A DNA stretch of 64,000 bases. It comes from Pseudoduganella umbonata (lineage in GTDB: Bacteria; Pseudomonadota; Gammaproteobacteria; Burkholderiales; Burkholderiaceae_D). The stretch lies in assembly GCF_014192225.1 (NCBI RefSeq), contig NZ_JACHXS010000002.1, positions 558,001 to 622,000 on the forward strand. Direction: 5' to 3'. The notes beneath the pieces are model-generated. The model was not told the origin of the DNA. It was given only the letters and a program-made list of their open reading frames with translations, and made no database searches. Below, in pieces: positions 18,449-27,591 of this stretch; positions within the stretch are counted from its first letter, which is position 1, and each line of letters begins with the position of its first letter. The position numbers and the translations under genes are program-made.

Positions 18449-19831
18449 ATGGTCTCCCTCTCGAAATCCATCTTCAAAGCTTACGACATCCGCGGCATCA
18501 TCGATAAAACCCTCGATGCGGGCGTGGCCCGCCAGATCGGCCATGCGTTCGGCGCGGCTGCGCTGGCCAAGGGGGAGCGCGCCGTCGTGATCGGCCGCGA
18601 TGGGCGCCTGTCCGGTCCGGCACTGGCTGCCGCGCTGGCCGAAGGGCTGCAGGCGGCGGGCGTGGATGTCATCGACCTCGGTGTCGTGGCCACGCCGATG
18701 GTGTACTTCGGCACGAACGTGCTGGAAACGAAGTCCGGCATCATGGTCACCGGCAGCCACAATCCGCCGGACTACAACGGCTTCAAGATGGTGCTGGCCG
18801 GCGAAGCGATCTACGGCGAGGCGATCACCGGCCTGCATGACCGCATCGCTTCCGGCGAGCTGCAAGCGGCCGCGCAGCCGGGAAGCTATCGCACCCACGA
18901 CATCCGCGCCGCCTACCTGGAACGCATCATCGGCGACGTCAAGCTGTCCCGGCCGATCAAGATCGCCGTCGATTGCGGCAACGGCGTGGCCGGCGCGTTC
19001 GCGGGCGACCTGTATCGCGGCATGGGCTGCGAAGTGATCGAACTGTTCTGCGAAGTGGACGGCAATTTCCCGAACCACCACCCGGACCCGGCGCACCCGG
19101 AAAACCTGCAGGACCTGGTCCGCTGCCTGCAGGAGACCGATGCCGAGATCGGCCTGGCCTTCGACGGCGACGGCGACCGCCTCGGCATCGTCACCAAGGA
19201 TGGCCAGATCATCTACCCGGACCGCCAGATGATGCTGTTCGCGGCCGACGTGCTGTCGCGCGTGCCGGGCGGGCAGATCCTGTACGACGTGAAGTGCACG
19301 CGCCACCTGGCGCCGTACATCGAAAAGGCCGGCGGCAAGCCGCTGATGTACAAGACCGGCCACTCGCTGGTCAAGGCCAAGCTGAAGGAAACCGGCGCCC
19401 CGCTGGGCGGCGAGATGAGCGGCCACATCTTCTTCAAGGAGCGCTGGTATGGCTTCGACGACGGCCTGTACGCCGGCGCGCGCATGCTGGAAATCCTGAC
19501 GAAGGAAGCGGATCCGTCCGCGCTGCTCAATTCCCTGCCGCAGTCGGACAGCACGCCGGAACTGCACCTGGAACTGAAGGAAGGCGAGAACTTCGCGCTG
19601 ATGGACAAGCTGCGCGCGGATGCGACATTCCCCGGCAACGAGCGCATCATCACGATCGACGGCCTGCGCGTCGAGTACCCGGACGGCTTCGGCCTGGCGC
19701 GGTCGTCGAACACCACGCCGGTGATCGTGCTGCGCTTCGAAGCCGAAACCCCACAGGCGCTGGCGCGCATCCAGGGCCAGTTCCGCGACGTGATCCTGAC
19801 CGCCAAGCCGGACGCGCAGTTACCTTTCTGA
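18449..19831 (+). CDS. algC: Phosphomannomutase/phosphoglucomutase
   Basis: The 460-residue alpha-D-phosphohexomutase interconverts hexose 6- and 1-phosphates, supplying mannose-1-P or glucose-1-P for surface glycans. Motifs are the start FKAYDIRGI, the active-site serine loop TGSHNPPDYNGFKM, the metal loop FDGDGDRLGI, the sugar loop GGEMSGHIFF and the C-terminal phosphate-binding RSSNTTPVIVLRFE. Length matches the AlgC/ManB group. It precedes waaC and waaA on the same strand, consistent with LPS and exopolysaccharide precursor supply. Choice of symbol among algC and manB is by similarity only. Confidence 0.9.
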   Translation: MVSLSKSIFKAYDIRGIIDKTLDAGVARQIGHAFGAAALAKGERAVVIGRDGRLSGPALAAALAEGLQAAGVDVIDLGVVATPMVYFGTNVLETKSGIMVTGSHNPPDYNGFKMVLAGEAIYGEAITGLHDRIASGELQAAAQPGSYRTHDIRAAYLERIIGDVKLSRPIKIAVDCGNGVAGAFAGDLYRGMGCEVIELFCEVDGNFPNHHPDPAHPENLQDLVRCLQETDAEIGLAFDGDGDRLGIVTKDGQIIYPDRQMMLFAADVLSRVPGGQILYDVKCTRHLAPYIEKAGGKPLMYKTGHSLVKAKLKETGAPLGGEMSGHIFFKERWYGFDDGLYAGARMLEILTKEADPSALLNSLPQSDSTPELHLELKEGENFALMDKLRADATFPGNERIITIDGLRVEYPDGFGLARSSNTTPVIVLRFEAETPQALARIQGQFRDVILTAKPDAQLPF

Positions 19832-19847
19832 GCTGCTTTTCCCATCA

Positions 19848-20822
19848 ATGAACATCCTGCTGGTGCGCGTCTCCTCTCTGGGGGACGTGCTGCACAACAT
19901 GCCGATCGTGGCGGACATCCGCCGCCACTTCCCGGACGCGAACATCGACTGGGTAGTGGAAGAGGGCTATGTCAGCCTCGTCAGGCTGAACCGGGAAGTT
20001 CGCCACATCATCCCGTTCGCGCTGCGGCGCTGGCGCAAGAACCTGCGCGACAGGGCGGTGCGCGCCGAGATCGGGGCGTTCTTCCGCCGCGTGCGCGAAG
20101 TCGAGTATGACTATGTATTCGACACCCAGGGCCTGCTGAAGACCGGCGTGATCATGGGCGCCGCCCGGATCGTGAAAGGCGGGCAGAAGGTGGGCCTGGC
20201 GAACGGCAGCGAAGGCTCCGGCTACGAAGGCATTTCCCGCATCTTCCACACGAAAAGCATTCCGCTGGATCCTCGCACGCATGCGGTGGCGCGCGGCCGC
20301 CTGGTCGCCGGCGCGGCGCTCGGTTACGCCGTCGACACGCCGGCCGATTTCGGCCTGCCCGACGTGGCGGCGGACGAGCCCCGGCCGGACTGGATGCCCG
20401 CGGAGCCCTATGCCGTGTATTTCCACGGCACCGCTCGCGATGCCAAGAAGTGGGCGCCCGCCAACTGGATCGCGCTGGGCCGCGAACTGGCGCCGATGAC
20501 GATCCTGCTGCCGTGGGGCTCGCCCAAGGAAAAGGCCGAGGCCGAAGCGCTGGCCGCCGCCATCCCGAACGCACGCGTGCTGCCGAAGCTGTCGATGGCC
20601 GATGCGGTGATGCTGGCACGCCGGGCGGCGCTGGCCATCGGCGTCGACACGGGACTGACCCACATCGCCGCCGCGTTCAGCCGGCCGGTGGTCGAGATCT
20701 ACTGCGATTCGCCGCGCTGGAAAACGGAAGGCAACTGGTCGCCGAAAATCATCAACCTGGGCGACCGGGGCAATCCGCCTGCCGTGGCCGAAGTCGCGGC
20801 TGCCGCCAAGAGCCTGCTGTGA
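19848..20822 (+). CDS. waaC: Lipopolysaccharide heptosyltransferase I
   Basis: This GT9-family enzyme adds the first L-glycero-D-manno-heptose to Kdo on lipid A at the inner face of the cytoplasmic membrane. The 324-residue protein has the N-terminal ILLVRVSSLGDVLHNMP loop, VFDTQGLLKTG, and the C-terminal donor region IGVDTGLTHIAAAFSRPVV with the family's D-x-GLTH pattern. It begins 16 bases after the phosphohexomutase stop, and waaA follows after about 10 bases, forming an LPS core run. gmhB, which supplies the heptose precursor, lies at 23901-24455. Confidence 0.92.
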   Translation: MNILLVRVSSLGDVLHNMPIVADIRRHFPDANIDWVVEEGYVSLVRLNREVRHIIPFALRRWRKNLRDRAVRAEIGAFFRRVREVEYDYVFDTQGLLKTGVIMGAARIVKGGQKVGLANGSEGSGYEGISRIFHTKSIPLDPRTHAVARGRLVAGAALGYAVDTPADFGLPDVAADEPRPDWMPAEPYAVYFHGTARDAKKWAPANWIALGRELAPMTILLPWGSPKEKAEAEALAAAIPNARVLPKLSMADAVMLARRAALAIGVDTGLTHIAAAFSRPVVEIYCDSPRWKTEGNWSPKIINLGDRGNPPAVAEVAAAAKSLL

Positions 20823-20832
20823 AGGTGACGGC

Positions 20833-22119
20833 TTGATCCGCATGCTGTACTCCCTGGCCTGGCGGCTGGCGTTGCCGCTGGTGCTCGCGCGCCTGTGGTG
20901 GCGCGGGCGGCGGGAACCCGGCTACCGGCAATTCTGGAACGAGCGCCTGGGCATCTACGGGCGGCGCGCCGCCAATGACGAGCCGCTGACGATCTGGGTG
21001 CACGCGGTGTCGGTGGGCGAGACGCGCGCCGCGGAACCGCTGGTGGAAGCGCTGCTGAAGCGCTATCCGCGCGGGCGGATCGTGCTCACGCACATGACGC
21101 CGACCGGCCGCGCCACCGGCAAGAGCCTGTTCGGCAAGCACGGCCTGCGCGTCGTGCAGGCCTACCTGCCGTACGACCTGCCGGCGCTGGTGCAGCGCTT
21201 CATCGCGCATTTCGAGCCGCGTGCGTGCATCCTGATGGAAACCGAGGTGTGGCCGAACCTGATCCATGGCTGCAACCGGCGCAACGTGCCGGTGGTGCTG
21301 GCCAACGCGCGGCTGTCCGAACGCTCGCTGCGCAAGGCGCGCAAGCTGGGCAGCCTGATGACCGATGCAGCGCGCGGCATTTCGCTGGTGGCCGCGCAGA
21401 CCGAAGACGATGCGAACAGGGTGCGCGCGCTGGGCGTGGCCAACGTGGCCGTCACCGGCAGCATCAAGTTCGACGTGGCGGTGCCGCCGGCCGCGCTGGC
21501 GACCGGCACGCAGCTGAAGAACCAGTTCGGCGCCGGCCGCCCGGTGCTGCTGTGCGCCAGCACGCGTGAAGGCGAGGAAGAACAGATCCTGGACGCCTTC
21601 ATGTCTGCCGCGCTGCCGGAAGGAACCCTGCTGCTGCTGGTGCCGCGGCACCCGCAGCGTTTCGACGCGGTCGAGGCAATGGTGCGCGAGCGCTCGCTTG
21701 CCGTGCAGCGGCGCTCGGCGCTGGCGCAAGCCGGTGCGCGCGTCGATGCGGCCACGCGCGTCGTGCTGGGCGATTCGATGGGCGAGATGTTCGCTTATTA
21801 CGCCACCTGCGACATCGCCTTCATCGGCGGCAGCCTGGCGCCGCTGGGCGGGCAGAACCTGATCGAGGCCGCGGCACTGGGCAAGCCGGTGCTGATCGGC
21901 CAGCACACGTTCAATTTCGCGCAGGTGACGGAGGATGCCGTGGCCGCCGGCGGCACACTGCGCGTCAGCGACGCCGCCGACCTGATGGCGCAGGCTGCCC
22001 GCCTGCTGGCCGACGATGCCGCGCGCAATGCGATGGGCCAGGCCGGCCTCGCGTTCGCCAACCGGCACCGCGGCGCCACTGCCCGCACCATCGAGCTGCT
22101 GCCGCCGCTGGCGGAGTAA
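20833..22119 (+). CDS. waaA: 3-deoxy-D-manno-octulosonic acid (Kdo) transferase
   Basis: WaaA transfers Kdo from CMP-Kdo to lipid IVA. The 428-residue GT30 protein has a hydrophobic N-terminal anchor, then WVHAVSVGETRAAEPL, METEVWPNLI, CASTREGEEEQIL, LLVPRHPQRF, and GGSLAPLGGQNLIEAAALG near the C-terminus. The TTG at 20833 has AAGGTG five bases upstream and is taken as the start. An ATG at 20842 would remove three residues but has poor spacing. The stop lies 4 bases from the convergent metalloprotease-like gene. Confidence 0.93.
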   Translation: MIRMLYSLAWRLALPLVLARLWWRGRREPGYRQFWNERLGIYGRRAANDEPLTIWVHAVSVGETRAAEPLVEALLKRYPRGRIVLTHMTPTGRATGKSLFGKHGLRVVQAYLPYDLPALVQRFIAHFEPRACILMETEVWPNLIHGCNRRNVPVVLANARLSERSLRKARKLGSLMTDAARGISLVAAQTEDDANRVRALGVANVAVTGSIKFDVAVPPAALATGTQLKNQFGAGRPVLLCASTREGEEEQILDAFMSAALPEGTLLLLVPRHPQRFDAVEAMVRERSLAVQRRSALAQAGARVDAATRVVLGDSMGEMFAYYATCDIAFIGGSLAPLGGQNLIEAAALGKPVLIGQHTFNFAQVTEDAVAAGGTLRVSDAADLMAQAARLLADDAARNAMGQAGLAFANRHRGATARTIELLPPLAE

Positions 22120-22123
22120 GTAC

Positions 22124-23185
22124 TTACGGGAACAGCACCGGCAGCTCCTGCGAGCGGCGCCGCAGCAGCTGTTTCGCTTCCTCGTAGCGCGGATACACGC
22201 GGCCCACGTGGGCCCAGAAGCGCGGGCTGTGGTTCATCTCGTGGATATGCGCCAGTTCATGGGCCACCACGTAGTCGATCAGCGGCAGCGAGAAGAACAT
22301 CAGCTTCCAGTTCAGCCGGATCACGCGTCCGACCGTACATGAACCCCAGCGCGCATCGGCCGACGAAACCGACATCGACGCGTACTGCACGCCGACGCGT
22401 GGCGCGTACAGGTCGAGCCGCTGGGCGAACAGGCCTTCGGCCTGCTGCTTGTACCAGTTCTTTACGCGTTCCTTCACCAGCAATTCGGTGGCGCCCTGTA
22501 GCAGGCCCAGTGCCAGTTCCCGCGTCTCGGGATCGAACACGGTGCGGTTGCGCGTCGCATGCTGCAACCGCAGCGTGATCTCGCCGCCGAGGTAAGGCAG
22601 TTTCGCGCCGTCCTTCCATTCGACCGGCGGTTTTTCCAGGCGCGCGGCGCGGCGCTGGCGGCGGTCGTCGAGCTTCGACAGGATCCAGTGCTGCTTGGCG
22701 CGGATCGCGTTCTCGATATCGGCCAGCGTGCAGCGCTTCGGCGCCGTCACGCGCAGGCCATCGTCATCGACCATGAAGCCGATCGAGCGGCGCGTGGAAC
22801 GGCGCAGCGCATATTCGAGAATGAAGCTGCCCACCAGCACCTGGCGGCGTTCCATGCCGTCGGCCGGCGGCATGACGGGAGACGGGTCCGGCCGGCGTAG
22901 CGGCACCGGAGGGCGCAGCAGGTTGACGGTGGCAGGCGCCGCGATGGGGAAAGACGATGCTGGAGGCCGGGAAGCCGGGAACGAGGAAGGGGAGGGGAAT
23001 GCCGGCGGCGCCGTGGCTGGACTGGCGCCGCTGGCTTGCGAGCCGGCCTGGAATGCGTCGAGTTGAAGTTCGGCCTGGGCGGCGCCTTCGCCGCCGTTGC
23101 CGACTCTCTCGCTGGCCTGGGTGCGGTTCTCTAGCCAGCGCTGTAGGCGTGGGGCGAAATGACGCGCATTTCTGATTCTATCCAC
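22124..23185 (-). CDS. YgjP-type M48-like metal-dependent hydrolase
   Basis: The zinc-peptidase-like motif VAHELAHIHEMNHSPRFW marks the YgjP/SprT-like (DUF45) group, whose substrate is unknown. The conserved core starts around 22873 (about 250 residues). Upstream the frame stays open through an Ala/Pro/Ser-rich segment to a GTG at 23185 that overlaps the end of plsC by about 55 bases. Beyond that, the same frame runs antisense-like through plsC and is not credible. The start may be GTG 23185 (353 residues), ATG 22873 or ATG 22855; codon bias in the Ala/Pro region does not decide it. It is last in the glyQ-glyS-gmhB-plsC run. Confidence 0.75.
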   Translation of the reverse strand: MDRIRNARHFAPRLQRWLENRTQASERVGNGGEGAAQAELQLDAFQAGSQASGASPATAPPAFPSPSSFPASRPPASSFPIAAPATVNLLRPPVPLRRPDPSPVMPPADGMERRQVLVGSFILEYALRRSTRRSIGFMVDDDGLRVTAPKRCTLADIENAIRAKQHWILSKLDDRRQRRAARLEKPPVEWKDGAKLPYLGGEITLRLQHATRNRTVFDPETRELALGLLQGATELLVKERVKNWYKQQAEGLFAQRLDLYAPRVGVQYASMSVSSADARWGSCTVGRVIRLNWKLMFFSLPLIDYVVAHELAHIHEMNHSPRFWAHVGRVYPRYEEAKQLLRRRSQELPVLFP

Positions 23186-23871
23186 TGTTCCACCTGTTCC
23201 ATCATGCCGTCCGGGGTTTGTCCTTCGGACGATATCGGCTTGCCCACCGAGACGGTGATCTTGCCCGGATACTTGATAAACGAATTCTTCGGCCAGCACT
23301 CGCCGGAGTTGACCGCGATCGGGATGACCGGAACGCCGGTCTCGATCGCGAGGCGCGTGCCGCCGCTCTTGTACTTGCCCGCCTGGCCCACCGGGATGCG
23401 CGTGCCTTCCGGGAACATGATAATCCATTGGCCGTCTTTCAGGCGACGCTTTCCATGCGCAACCACCATCCGGAAAGCGTTCTTGCCCTGCTTGCGGTCG
23501 ATCGGGATCATGCGCAGCAGCGCGATGCCCCAGCCGAAGAACGGGATGTACAGGATCTCCTTCTTGAACACGAAGACCAGGGGGCGCGGCAGGTTCGCCA
23601 GCAGGAAGATCGTTTCCCACGCCGACTGGTGCTTCGACAGCACGATGGCCGGGCTGTCCGGGAAATTCTCGTGACCCTTGAACTCGTAATGGATGCCGCA
23701 GACGACTTTCGCCAGCCACACCACGAACACGTTCCAGCGCGAGGTGACGTAGTAGCGCTTGTTGTATGGCAGCGGTGCCGCCAGCATGCAGACGAACGAC
23801 CAGATCACCGTGGCGACGGCCATCACCATGGCGAAAACGAGGGAACGCAGGAACAGGACGGCTTTATGCAA
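23131..23871 (-). CDS. plsC: 1-acyl-sn-glycerol-3-phosphate acyltransferase
   Basis: The 246-residue membrane acyltransferase converts lysophosphatidate to phosphatidate. It has an N-terminal membrane segment, an acyltransferase motif SKHQSAWETIFLL, and the substrate motif MFPEGTRIPVG. The HX4D motif has Glu at the Asp position (HQSAWE), a variant I associate with betaproteobacterial PlsC and do not take as inactivation. It lies just downstream of gmhB. A second acyltransferase of this family is encoded at 14342-15163. Confidence 0.9.
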   Translation of the reverse strand: MHKAVLFLRSLVFAMVMAVATVIWSFVCMLAAPLPYNKRYYVTSRWNVFVVWLAKVVCGIHYEFKGHENFPDSPAIVLSKHQSAWETIFLLANLPRPLVFVFKKEILYIPFFGWGIALLRMIPIDRKQGKNAFRMVVAHGKRRLKDGQWIIMFPEGTRIPVGQAGKYKSGGTRLAIETGVPVIPIAVNSGECWPKNSFIKYPGKITVSVGKPISSEGQTPDGMMEQVEQWIESEMRVISPHAYSAG

Positions 23872-23900
23872 CGTGGTACTCCAATGATTTCAGGGCGGAT

Positions 23901-24455
23901 CTACTGCGCGGGATTTTTCAGGATGTGCTGCACGGTGGCTGCCAGGTCGGGGAACGTCAGCGTGCCCGGCGGCAGGCCGCCGGTCGCCTCGGTCTTCTCG
24001 CCTTTGCCGGTGCGCACCAGGTATGGCACGCAGCCGCCGATGAAGCCGGACTGCAGGTCGCGCAGCGAATCGCCCACCGTGGGCACGCCTTTCAGGCTGA
24101 CCTGGTAGCGCTTCGAGATTTCGGCGAACATGCCCGGCTTGGGCTTGCGGCAGTCACAGTTGTCGGCCGCCGCATGCGGGCAGAAGAACACCGCGTCGAT
24201 ATCGGCGCCCACCTGCAGGGCCAGCCGGTGCATCTTGGCGTGGATCGCATTGAGGGTGGTGATGTCGAACAGCTGCCGCGCGATGCCGGACTGGTTCGAG
24301 GCGATCACCACGCGGTAATTCGCCTGGTTCAGGCGGGCGATCGCTTCCAGCGAGCCGGGAATGGGGATCCACTCCTCGGGCGACTTGATGAAGTCGGGCG
24401 AATCGTGGTTGATCACGCCATCCCGGTCCAGGATGATCAGTTTTGGCTGCGGCAT
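23901..24455 (-). CDS. gmhB: D-glycero-beta-D-manno-heptose 1,7-bisphosphate 7-phosphatase
   Basis: GmhB removes the 7-phosphate in ADP-heptose synthesis for the LPS core. The 184-residue HAD phosphatase has the nucleophile motif IILDRDGVINHD, the SNQSGIAR motif, the zinc-binding cluster CPHAAADNCDCRKPKPGM and the metal motif VGDSLRD. It lies 10 bases after glyS and about 30 bases before plsC in the same direction. It is functionally linked to waaC, encoded a few kilobases away on the other strand. Confidence 0.93.
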   Translation of the reverse strand: MPQPKLIILDRDGVINHDSPDFIKSPEEWIPIPGSLEAIARLNQANYRVVIASNQSGIARQLFDITTLNAIHAKMHRLALQVGADIDAVFFCPHAAADNCDCRKPKPGMFAEISKRYQVSLKGVPTVGDSLRDLQSGFIGGCVPYLVRTGKGEKTEATGGLPPGTLTFPDLAATVQHILKNPAQ

Positions 24456-24465
24456 CCGTGCTTCC

Positions 24466-26568
24466 TCAGGCGGCCAGCTTGGAGATGTCCGCCACGCGGT
24501 TCATCATGCCGTGCAGCGACGACAGCAGCGCCAGGCGGTTGTTGCGCAGCGCGATGTCGTCGGCCATCACCATCACGTCGTTGAAGAACGCGTCGACGTC
24601 GTCGCGCAGCTGCGCCAGCGTCATCAAAGTGCCGGTGAAATCGCCGGCCGCGAAGGCCGCGTCGACTTCCGGCTGCACGCGGGCGACGGCGGCGGCCAGG
24701 TTTTTCTCCGCCTCGTCCTGCAGCAGCGCCGGGTTCACCGTGCCGGCCTGCGCCAGCGCTTCCTCGTTCTTCTTGAGGATATTGGTGATGCGCTTGTTGG
24801 CGGCGGCCAGCGAAGCCGCTTCCGGCAGCGCGGCGAACGCCTGCACCGCTTCCAGGCGCTGGACGATGTCGTCCAGGCGGTCCGGATTCTGCGCCACCAC
24901 GGCTTCGATCTCGTTCGGCGTGAAGCCGCGCTCGCGCAGGATGCCGCGCAGGCGGTCCATGAAGAATGCCGTCACCTCGAGCGTCGGATCCTTGAAGCCC
25001 GGCACGGAGCCGAACTGCGCCACCGCATCGGCCAGGACTTCGGAGATGGCCAGCGGCAGGCGCTTTTCGATCAGCATGCGCAGCACGCCCAGCGCATGGC
25101 GGCGCAGCGCGAACGGATCCTTGTCGCCGGTCGGCTGCAGGCCGATGGCCCAGATGCCCACCAGCGTTTCGAGTTTGTCCGCCAGCGCGACGGCGGTACC
25201 GGTCTGCGTGGAGGGCAGTGCATCGCCGGCAAAGCGCGGCTGGTAATGCTCGGACGCGGCCAGCGCCACTTCCTCGTTCTCGCCGTCGTGGCGCGCGTAG
25301 TACGTGCCCATGATGCCTTGCAGCTCGGGGAATTCGCCCACCATGTCGGTCAGCAGGTCGGCCTTCGACAGGCGCGCACCGCGTTCGGCCAGCGCAGGAT
25401 CGGCTTCAATTCGGCGCGCAATGGCGGTGGCGAGCGCGGTGACGCGGTCGCTGCGCTCGGCCTGCGTGCCCAGCTTGTTGTGGTAGACCACGTTCTTCAG
25501 CAGCGGCAGGCGCGATTCCAGCGTCTTCTTCTTGTCCTGCTCGAAGAAGAATTTCGCATCCGACAGGCGCGGGCGCACCACGCGCTCGTTGCCGCCGATG
25601 ATGGCCTGCGGTGTATCGGTGGCGATGTTCGAGACGATCAGGAAGCGCGAGCGCAGCTTGCCGTCGCTGTCGGTCAGCGCGAAGTATTTCTGGTTGGTCT
25701 GCATCGTCAGGATCAGGCATTCCTGCGGCACGGCCAGGAATTCGTCCTCGAAGCGGCATTCGTAGACCACCGGCCATTCGACCAGCGACGCCACTTCGTC
25801 CAGCAGCGCCTCGGGCATCAGCACCTGGTCGCCGCCGGCCTTGGCCAGCAGCTCCTTGCGGATCTGCTCCTTGCGCGCGTCGAACGACGGGATCACCCTG
25901 GCCTTGTCGACCAGCGTGTCGGCGTAGGCGTCGGCGTGCGGCACGGTGACGGCGCGCTGGCCCGGCGCCGTCAGGAAACGGTGGCCCTGCGTGACGTTCG
26001 AAGCGGTCAGGCCCAGCAGCGTCAATGGCAGCACGGTGTCGCCGAACAGCGCGATCACGCTGTGTGCCGGGCGCACGAACTGCACCGTGGCGCCGTCCGG
26101 GCGCTGGTAGCTCATCACCTTCGGGATCGGCAGCTTGGCCACCGAGTCTTCCAGCGCGGCCTGCAGGCCCGTGACCAGTTGCGAACCCGGCGCGGTGTAC
26201 GTGTAGAAGAACGATTCGGCCTTGCCGTCCTGGGCGCGTTCCAGGTCGCCGACCTGGAGGTCGGGGAAGCCCAGCGCGGCCAGCTTCTTGGCCAGCGGTG
26301 CGGTCGGGTTGCCTTCCTTGTCGAGGGCCACCGTTACCGGCAGTACCTTTTCGCGGATCGATTTATCGGGCGACACGTCGCGCACCTTGGTGATGGACAC
26401 GGCCAGGCGGCGCGGCGTGGCGTACGACGTGGCGACGCTGTCTTCTTCGAGGAAGTCGCGCGACTTCAGGCCATTGACGATGCCCGAAGCAAAGGCGGCG
26501 CCCAGTTTCGACAGGGCCTTCGGCGGCAGTTCTTCGGTCAGCAGTTCGATCAGGAGAGTCTGGGTCAT
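24466..26568 (-). CDS. glyS: Glycine--tRNA ligase beta subunit
   Basis: The 700-residue beta subunit of the bacterial alpha2beta2 glycyl-tRNA synthetase starts with the family sequence [15 protein letters not shown]. It contains GHRFLTAPG and [10 protein letters not shown] and ends with a helical anticodon-binding region ([22 protein letters not shown]). Length is normal. It is immediately downstream of glyQ, separated by about 10 bases. Confidence 0.96.
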   Translation of the reverse strand: MTQTLLIELLTEELPPKALSKLGAAFASGIVNGLKSRDFLEEDSVATSYATPRRLAVSITKVRDVSPDKSIREKVLPVTVALDKEGNPTAPLAKKLAALGFPDLQVGDLERAQDGKAESFFYTYTAPGSQLVTGLQAALEDSVAKLPIPKVMSYQRPDGATVQFVRPAHSVIALFGDTVLPLTLLGLTASNVTQGHRFLTAPGQRAVTVPHADAYADTLVDKARVIPSFDARKEQIRKELLAKAGGDQVLMPEALLDEVASLVEWPVVYECRFEDEFLAVPQECLILTMQTNQKYFALTDSDGKLRSRFLIVSNIATDTPQAIIGGNERVVRPRLSDAKFFFEQDKKKTLESRLPLLKNVVYHNKLGTQAERSDRVTALATAIARRIEADPALAERGARLSKADLLTDMVGEFPELQGIMGTYYARHDGENEEVALAASEHYQPRFAGDALPSTQTGTAVALADKLETLVGIWAIGLQPTGDKDPFALRRHALGVLRMLIEKRLPLAISEVLADAVAQFGSVPGFKDPTLEVTAFFMDRLRGILRERGFTPNEIEAVVAQNPDRLDDIVQRLEAVQAFAALPEAASLAAANKRITNILKKNEEALAQAGTVNPALLQDEAEKNLAAAVARVQPEVDAAFAAGDFTGTLMTLAQLRDDVDAFFNDVMVMADDIALRNNRLALLSSLHGMMNRVADISKLAA

Positions 26569-26578
26569 AACTATTTTC

Positions 26579-27478
26579 TTATGCTTGGGCGGCCATCGGG
26601 AAGCCGAGGCGTTCGCGGGAATCGTAGTAGGCTTGGGCGACCAGGCGCGACAGGGTGCGCACGCGGCCGATGTAGGCGGCGCGCTCCGTCACCGAGATCG
26701 CGCCGCGCGCGTCCAGCATGTTGAAGCTGTGCGAGGCCTTCATGATCTGTTCGTAGGCCGGCAGCGTCAGCTGCAGCTCGATCAGGCGCTTGGCTTCCGA
26801 CTCGTGGTTGGCGAACTGGGCGAACAGCAGTTCGGTATTGGCGTGCTCGAAGTTGTAGGTCGACTGCTCCACTTCGTTCTGGTGGAACACGTCGCCGTAC
26901 TTCAGCACCTTCTTCTGCCCGTTCTCTTCCCACTCGGTCCACACCAGGTCATACACGTTTTCCACGCCCTGCAGGTACATCGCCAGGCGCTCGATGCCGT
27001 AGGTGATCTCGCCCAGCACCGGCTTGCAATCGAGGCCGCCGACCTGCTGGAAATAGGTGAACTGCGTGACTTCCATGCCGTTCAGCCAGACTTCCCAGCC
27101 CAGGCCCCAGGCACCCAGCGTCGGGCTTTCCCAGTCGTCTTCCACGAAGCGCACGTCGTTCTGCTTCAGGTCCAGGCCCAGTGCTTCGAGCGAACCCAGA
27201 TACAGGTCGAGGATGTTTTCCGGCGCCGGTTTCAGCACCACCTGGTACTGGTAATAGTGCTGCAGGCGGTTCGGGTTTTCGCCATAGCGGCCATCCTTCG
27301 GCCGGCGCGACGGCTGCACGTACGCAGCGCGCCACGGCTCGGGGCCGATCGCGCGCAGGAAGGTGCCGGTGTGGAAAGTACCCGCGCCCACTTCCATGTC
27401 GTACGGCTGGAGCAGGGCGCAGCCCTGCTTGTCCCAGTAGGTTTGCAGGGTCAGGATGATTTGTTGGAATGTCAGCAT
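26579..27478 (-). CDS. glyQ: Glycine--tRNA ligase alpha subunit
   Basis: The 299-residue catalytic subunit starts [20 protein letters not shown] and shows [35 protein letters not shown] and [13 protein letters not shown], all highly conserved in GlyQ. With GlyS it charges tRNA-Gly. About 110 bases separate it from lnt upstream. That gap includes a GCGCGCGC-GGC-GCGCGCGC palindrome just before the start, which could affect glyQ translation. Confidence 0.97.
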   Translation of the reverse strand: MLTFQQIILTLQTYWDKQGCALLQPYDMEVGAGTFHTGTFLRAIGPEPWRAAYVQPSRRPKDGRYGENPNRLQHYYQYQVVLKPAPENILDLYLGSLEALGLDLKQNDVRFVEDDWESPTLGAWGLGWEVWLNGMEVTQFTYFQQVGGLDCKPVLGEITYGIERLAMYLQGVENVYDLVWTEWEENGQKKVLKYGDVFHQNEVEQSTYNFEHANTELLFAQFANHESEAKRLIELQLTLPAYEQIMKASHSFNMLDARGAISVTERAAYIGRVRTLSRLVAQAYYDSRERLGFPMAAQA

Positions 27479-27591
27479 CGTATTCTTTTGTGGCGCGCGC
27501 GGCGCGCGCGCTGAATGATTAGCGGGTAAGCGGTGTCGGCGGTTCGCTGAAACGGGTCATTTTAGCGGTTTTTGCAACGGACCAGTAGAGA

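Noticed and set aside
23186..23719. N-terminal extension of the YgjP-type protein through plsC
   Set aside because: The frame stays open but is a shadow of plsC in another frame on the same strand. The likely starts lie at 23185 or 22873.
24361..26724. A 787-codon plus-strand frame across glyS
   Set aside because: It is exactly antisense to the well-conserved glyS gene, has no family motifs and consists of shadow-type Arg/Gln/His-rich sequence.
27494..27512. Perfect GCGCGCGC-GGC-GCGCGCGC palindrome before glyQ
   Set aside because: Noted as a possible structure in the glyQ leader, but alternating GC runs arise easily in such G/C-rich DNA and no regulatory motif accompanies it.
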